From Aliidiomarina celeris (GTDB lineage Bacteria; Pseudomonadota; Gammaproteobacteria; Enterobacterales; Alteromonadaceae): a DNA stretch of 64,000 nucleotides. The stretch's first letter is position 1. Each line of letters starts with the position of its first letter. Positions 59,618 through 64,000 of this stretch are shown one piece after another. The DNA is taken from positions 496,001 to 560,000 of the forward strand of contig NZ_QMIL01000002.1 of assembly GCF_003316875.1 (NCBI RefSeq). The letters are read 5' to 3'. A program made the position numbers and the translations under genes. The notes under the pieces were generated by a model, which was not told the DNA's origin, did not search any database, and worked only from the letters and a program-made list of their open reading frames with translations.

Positions 59618-61080
59618 TGTCGGCAGCGAAGCAACCTTTTACCCTCGTGAACGTGCCGGAGATGCGCCGCGTTCGACGGATCCATTTCGTTGGCATAGGT
59701 GGTGCCGGCATGGCGGGTATTGCGGAAGTGTTGCTGAATCAAGGCTATCAAGTGTCGGGCTCTGACATTGCGGAGAACGCCAATACCCAGCGGTTACGGA
59801 AACTGGGCGCGCAGATTGCAATGGGCCACGACGCCGCGCATGTGGCAACGGCCAGCGTGGTCGTGGTGTCCACCGCAATTCACGGGTCTAATCCAGAATT
59901 GTTGGCGGCGCAAGAGCTACTTATTCCGGTGGTACGGCGTGCAGAAATGTTGGCCGAGCTGATGCGTTTTCGGCACGGTATTGCGGTTGCGGGCACCCAC
60001 GGGAAAACCACAACCACCAGCTTAATTGCGAGTATTTTTGCCGAAGCAGGCAGCGACCCTACATTTGTAATTGGCGGCTTGTTAAATAGCGCCGGCAGCA
60101 ATGCACGTCTCGGCAACAGCAAATACCTGATTGCCGAAGCCGACGAAAGTGATGCGTCGTTTTTGCATTTACAACCTATGGTAGCAGTAGTCACCAATAT
60201 TGAAGCGGACCACATGGACACCTACCAAGGTGACTTTAATCGGGTGCAAGACACCTTTGTGGACTTCTTACATAATTTGCCGTTTTACGGACTTGCGGTG
60301 CTCTGTATTGACGACCCGGTAATTCAAGGGCTGCTGCAAAGGGTTGGCCGACAAATAACGACTTATGGCTTTACTGAGGGTGCAGACATACAAGCCGTGC
60401 AGTATCAGCAGAAGGGTAACCAAAGTAGCTTTACCGTGTTACGGCGTGGAAGTACGCCGCTAGCGGTCGAGTTGAATTTGCCGGGGCGTCACAACGCACT
60501 CAACGCACTTGCAGCAATAGCAGTAGCCACCGACGAAGGGCTAAATGATGAAGCCATTGTAGCGGCCTTGGCAAAGTTTGAGGGCATTGGTCGGCGGTTT
60601 CAGCACTACGGTGAATACCCTTGTGAGCAAGGCAGTGTAATGCTGGTTGACGACTATGGTCACCACCCCTCGGAAGTGGCTGCGACCATTGCGGCGGTGC
60701 GCGCGGGCTGGCCGGAACGCCGGTTGGTTATGTGCTTTCAACCGCACCGTTTTTCGCGCACGCGGGATCTTTACGAAGACTTTGTTGACGTGTTGGTGGA
60801 GCCGGAGCAGTTGCTGCTACTTGAAGTCTACAGTGCCGGTGAAGAGCCTATACCGGGTGCCGATAGTCGTTCGTTATGCCGCTCTATTCGCCAGCGTGGG
60901 CAAGCGGAACCACTGTACGTGAAAGCGCCTGAACAGCTGGCAGAAATTCTAGCCGACGTTGTGCAGCCGGGCGATATTGTGCTCACCCAAGGGGCCGGGA
61001 ATGTGGGCGCCATTGCGCGCACCTTGGCTGAGTTACAGTTAGATCGTGAACGCATGCGTGCAGCAGGAGGCCCATTATGA
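59614..61080 (+). CDS. murC: UDP-MurNAc:L-alanine ligase MurC
   Basis: 488 residues. N-terminal [19 protein letters not shown]-loop [15 protein letters not shown] near 130, [13 protein letters not shown] and [15 protein letters not shown]. First amino-acid ligase of the pathway. The start overlaps murG and the end overlaps ddlB by 4 nt. ATG 59614 and ATG 59617 are both possible starts. Confidence 0.98.
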   Translation: MMSAAKQPFTLVNVPEMRRVRRIHFVGIGGAGMAGIAEVLLNQGYQVSGSDIAENANTQRLRKLGAQIAMGHDAAHVATASVVVVSTAIHGSNPELLAAQELLIPVVRRAEMLAELMRFRHGIAVAGTHGKTTTTSLIASIFAEAGSDPTFVIGGLLNSAGSNARLGNSKYLIAEADESDASFLHLQPMVAVVTNIEADHMDTYQGDFNRVQDTFVDFLHNLPFYGLAVLCIDDPVIQGLLQRVGRQITTYGFTEGADIQAVQYQQKGNQSSFTVLRRGSTPLAVELNLPGRHNALNALAAIAVATDEGLNDEAIVAALAKFEGIGRRFQHYGEYPCEQGSVMLVDDYGHHPSEVAATIAAVRAGWPERRLVMCFQPHRFSRTRDLYEDFVDVLVEPEQLLLLEVYSAGEEPIPGADSRSLCRSIRQRGQAEPLYVKAPEQLAEILADVVQPGDIVLTQGAGNVGAIARTLAELQLDRERMRAAGGPL

Positions 61081-62006
61081 TGGCGTACAAAGGTCGTGTG
61101 GCGTTGCTTGCGGGTGGTAGTTCTGCGGAACGAGAAATTTCCTTGCGCTCGGGCCGTGCTATTGAAGCCGCGTTGCTGGAAGCCGGCGTAGACGTGTTGT
61201 GGTTTGACCCTGCCGAACAAGACATAACGACATTGGCGCAAATGAACGTGCGCTCGGCCTTTATTGCGTTGCATGGCCGCGGAGGTGAAGACGGCCAAGT
61301 ACAGGCTGTGTTGAAACACCTGGGCATTCCGTTTACCGGCTCCGACGTGCTGGCCTGCGCTTTGGCCATGGACAAATCACGAACGAAGGCGCTGTGGAAA
61401 GGCATGGGGTTGCCGACGGCAGAAGCAAGAACAATACATGCGCATAATATTGCAAGCCTGAATACTGAAGCATTGATGGCTGAGCTTGGTGGTAAGGTTA
61501 TGGTGAAGCCGGCACACGAGGGCTCTAGCATTGGGATGTCAAAGGCAGAAAATGCTGCAGAGCTTTCTGCAGCGCTGCAACAAGCGGCGCAATACGACGG
61601 TGAGATTTTAATAGAGCGTTGGCTCAGCGGCCCCGAATATACCGTGGGTATTTTAGGTGATGAAGCGTTACCTGCAATTCGAGTGAATACGCCGAACGGT
61701 TTTTATGACTTTAACGCTAAGTATGAAAGTAATAGCACCGAATATGTGTGCCCTGCAGGGCTAGATGAAGCCACCGAGCAAGCTGTGCGAGCGTTAGCAC
61801 TCAGTGCGTTTCATGCGGTGGGCGCCAGTGGCTGGGGCCGTGTCGACTTAATGCTCGACAACGACGGTAGCATGCAGCTGCTGGAGATTAACTTGGTGCC
61901 GGGGATGACCGCAAAGAGCCTCGTGCCGATGGCTGCACAGCAATATGGTTTGAGTTTTAAACAGTTGGTGTTGCGCTTGTTAGCAACCGCAGATACCAGC
62001 GAGTAA
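61077..62006 (+). CDS. ddlB: D-alanine:D-alanine ligase DdlB
   Basis: 309 residues, ATP-grasp enzyme. [19 protein letters not shown] near the start, [32 protein letters not shown] near 142 and [16 protein letters not shown] near 270. It supplies D-Ala-D-Ala to MurF. The Tyr/Phe determinant region gives no hint of D-lactate use. It ends 3 nt before the first possible ftsQ start. Confidence 0.97.
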   Translation: MMAYKGRVALLAGGSSAEREISLRSGRAIEAALLEAGVDVLWFDPAEQDITTLAQMNVRSAFIALHGRGGEDGQVQAVLKHLGIPFTGSDVLACALAMDKSRTKALWKGMGLPTAEARTIHAHNIASLNTEALMAELGGKVMVKPAHEGSSIGMSKAENAAELSAALQQAAQYDGEILIERWLSGPEYTVGILGDEALPAIRVNTPNGFYDFNAKYESNSTEYVCPAGLDEATEQAVRALALSAFHAVGASGWGRVDLMLDNDGSMQLLEINLVPGMTAKSLVPMAAQQYGLSFKQLVLRLLATADTSE

Positions 62007-62018
62007 AGGGTGAATGCA

Positions 62019-62747
62019 GTGTCCAGGTCAAGCAAGATTGAATTCTGGGCGGGTGTAAGCGCATTTTTGGTGATTGTAAGTGCGCTTATTGGTATGACCC
62101 TGTGGTTGGCGAAAACGCTGGTGAACGAAGACTTAGTTCCGTTTACCGGTGTGATTATTCAAGGCGAGCGCCAGTACACTGCCGACAGCGACGTGGTACA
62201 GGTGCTTACGCAAACGCCAGTGGGGAGTTTTTTTGCCGCAGATGCGGAGTATTTAAGGCAGCGCTTAGAAACATTGCCGTGGGTCTATTCTGTGAGTGTG
62301 CGTAAGGAATGGCCGTCTACGTTACGCGTGTTTATTGTGGAGCAAGTGCCGGTCGCAATTTGGAATGGCACTGAGTTATTGAATCAAGACGGTGAGCGCT
62401 TTGTAGGAGAAGTGGAGCGTGTGCGGGAAAGTTTACCCAAACTTGAGGGGCCTAATCCGCATGTTGCAGAAGTTTTTCGCCAGTACCGCGACATACAGCT
62501 GCTACTGGCGCGCAATAACCACAACATTGAGCGCTTTATTTTAAGTGAACGTTTTGCGACACGGGTGTGGTTAACGTCGGGAATAGAGCTTCGGTTGGGG
62601 CGCGAGTCGCAATTGGAGCGGGTGCAACGCTTTATGGATTTATTGCCGACCATTGAAATGGAAAGCACGAAGGGCGTTGCTTATGTCGATTTAAGGTATG
62701 ACACTGGCTTAGCGGTTGGGTGGCATGAAACACAACCAGGTGAATAA
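62019..62747 (+). CDS. ftsQ: Cell division protein FtsQ
   Basis: 242 residues from GTG 62019, chosen because GGGTGA lies 5 nt upstream; GTG 62010 would add three residues and has a poorer ribosome site. Transmembrane helix (about 10-30), POTRA domain (about 40-110; PFTGVIIQGERQYTADSDVVQVL), and FtsQ beta domain (LETLPWVYSVSVRKEWPSTLRVFIVEQVPVAIWNG). It recruits FtsL and FtsB to the divisome. Confidence 0.94.
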   Translation: MSRSSKIEFWAGVSAFLVIVSALIGMTLWLAKTLVNEDLVPFTGVIIQGERQYTADSDVVQVLTQTPVGSFFAADAEYLRQRLETLPWVYSVSVRKEWPSTLRVFIVEQVPVAIWNGTELLNQDGERFVGEVERVRESLPKLEGPNPHVAEVFRQYRDIQLLLARNNHNIERFILSERFATRVWLTSGIELRLGRESQLERVQRFMDLLPTIEMESTKGVAYVDLRYDTGLAVGWHETQPGE

Positions 62748-62750
62748 AAC

Positions 62751-63986
62751 ATGATAGTAAAAACAGAAGAAGAGAACATGATTGTAAGCCTGGACGTTGG
62801 CACCAGTAAGGTTACGGCGCTCATTGGCGAGATCATGCCCGACGGCGAGCTTAGTGTTATCGGGGTTGGGGTAACTGCCTCGCGGGGTATGGACAAAGGT
62901 GGTGTAAACGACTTGAACCTTGTGGTGCAGTCGATCCAACGCGCAATAAACGAAGCGGAACTGATGGCCGACTGTCGTGCTTCTACTGTTTATTTAAATA
63001 TATCGGGCCGCCACATTGGTTGTCAGAACGAAAACGGTATGGTGCCGATTAACGACGTAGAAGTAACCCAGGAAGACGTGGAAAGTGTTATTCATGCGGC
63101 TAAGTCAGTACCGATTGCGCAAGAGCGTCGAATTTTGCATGTACTGCCGCAGGAGTTTGTGATCGACTCGCAAGAAAGTATCAAAAGCCCAATTGGTATG
63201 TCGGGTGTGCGTATGGAAGCTCGTGTTCATATTATTACCTGCGCCAACGACATGGCGAAGAATATTGTGAAGGCTGTTGAGCGCTGCGGGTTGCAAGTTG
63301 AAAGTCTGATTTTTTCGGCATTGGCCTCGAGCCATGCGGTACTCACCGACGACGAAAAAGAGTTGGGCGTTGCGCTGGTGGATATGGGCGGCGGAACCAT
63401 TGATATTTGCTTGTTTGCGGGCGGTGTTTTGCGCCACACGGCAGTGATACCGGTTGCAGGCAACCAAGTCACCAATGATATTGCCAAAATTTTCCGTACC
63501 CCATTGGGTCACGCTGAAGACATTAAAGTGCAATACGCCTGTGCATTACGGCAAATGGTAAGTATGGAAGACACCATTGAAGTTCCGTCTGTGGGTGGTC
63601 GGCCGTCGCGCGTGATGAGTCGACACACACTGGCGGAAGTAGTAGAGCCGCGCTACCAAGAGCTGTTTGAGTTGGTGCGCGACGAAATAGAAAAAAGTGG
63701 GCTCGACGAACAAATAGCTGCGGGTGTGGTACTTACCGGCGGTACAAGCAAAATGGAAGGGGCAATAGAATTTGCCGAGGAAGTATTCCAAATGCCAGTG
63801 CGTTTGGGTGGTCCATTGCGGGTCAAAGGCCTTACCGACTATGTCAGTGAGCCTGAGTACGCAACTAGCGTTGGGCTGTTAAGGTTTGGTCAATTGGAAC
63901 TAGCAGAGCAAGCAAAAGAGCGGAGTCGTCACCAGCAGTCGCGGGTGTGGCAACGGATAAAAAGCTGGTTTCGAGGTGAGTTTTAA
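62751..63986 (+). CDS. ftsA: Cell division actin homologue FtsA
   Basis: 411 residues from ATG 62751 (AGGTGA upstream). Phosphate loop SLDVGTSKVTALIGE near residue 12, 1C domain (about 85-165), second loop VDMGGGTIDICLF near 206, adenosine motif GVVLTGGTSKMEG near 326, and a C-terminal amphipathic membrane-binding helix VWQRIKSWFRGEF. It tethers FtsZ to the membrane. ftsZ is expected just past the window end. Confidence 0.98.
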   Translation: MIVKTEEENMIVSLDVGTSKVTALIGEIMPDGELSVIGVGVTASRGMDKGGVNDLNLVVQSIQRAINEAELMADCRASTVYLNISGRHIGCQNENGMVPINDVEVTQEDVESVIHAAKSVPIAQERRILHVLPQEFVIDSQESIKSPIGMSGVRMEARVHIITCANDMAKNIVKAVERCGLQVESLIFSALASSHAVLTDDEKELGVALVDMGGGTIDICLFAGGVLRHTAVIPVAGNQVTNDIAKIFRTPLGHAEDIKVQYACALRQMVSMEDTIEVPSVGGRPSRVMSRHTLAEVVEPRYQELFELVRDEIEKSGLDEQIAAGVVLTGGTSKMEGAIEFAEEVFQMPVRLGGPLRVKGLTDYVSEPEYATSVGLLRFGQLELAEQAKERSRHQQSRVWQRIKSWFRGEF

Positions 63987-64000
63987 TTTTTGGGGTAACA

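Overview
The window is a chromosomal segment from a gammaproteobacterium, most likely of the Alteromonadales. Idiomarinaceae is my best guess and is inference only. The grounds are an MSHA type IV pilus biogenesis cluster beside mreBCD, the rpoN-hpf-ptsN-rapZ-npr and lpt/kds blocks, an Mla phospholipid transport operon ahead of murA, a cytochrome bc1 operon (petABC) beside sspAB, and a complete division/cell wall (dcw) cluster. Nearly all of the DNA is housekeeping. I found no insertion sequence, prophage, CRISPR array, tRNA or defence island.

Layout. 1-4307: MSHA genes mshD-O-P-Q read leftward, mshQ running off the left edge, with mshC divergent and reading right. 4435-15157: a tightly overlapping rightward series mreB-mreC-mreD-maf-rng-yhdP-nit-tldD covering cell shape, RNA turnover, envelope lipid traffic and peptide maturation. 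15165-17130: darP (leftward) and pmbA/tldE. 17145-23907: leftward npr-rapZ-ptsN-hpf-rpoN-lptB-lptA-lptC-kdsC-kdsD, i.e. nitrogen-PTS and sigma-54 control plus LPS export and Kdo synthesis. 24076-28693: a TetR-family regulator, then mlaF-E-D-B (no mlaC), ibaG and murA. 28717-31726: leftward degQ, degS and zapG. 31956-38179: zapE, rplM-rpsI, tyrA and petABC. 38261-42733: sspAB rightward, then lpoA-yraN-diaA-dolP leftward. 42795-48338: rsmI, the RNase P RNA, then a leftward chemoreceptor and a GGDEF-EAL cyclic-di-GMP enzyme. 48479-63986: dcw cluster mraZ-rsmH-ftsL-ftsI-murE-murF-mraY-murD-ftsW-murG-murC-ddlB-ftsQ-ftsA, stopping just before where ftsZ would lie.

Most of these genes build or maintain the envelope: precursor synthesis (murA, murC-G, mraY, ddlB), the divisome and elongasome (fts, mre, zapE, zapG, lpoA), LPS transport (lpt, kds), phospholipid balance (mla, yhdP, dolP) and envelope stress proteases (degS, degQ).

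No wholly new system was evident. The departures most worth checking are: the mla operon without mlaC and headed by a TetR gene; a 15-bp tandem repeat inside murF; mshC divergent from the rest of the msh genes; tyrA set between rpsI and petA beside a reverse-strand mini-ORF that sits in a terminator-like hairpin; a chemoreceptor/GGDEF-EAL pair between rnpB and mraZ; and an internal Shine-Dalgarno with a hairpin at the start of murA. There is no gene-free stretch longer than 300 bases apart from the rnpB locus, which holds the RNase P RNA.
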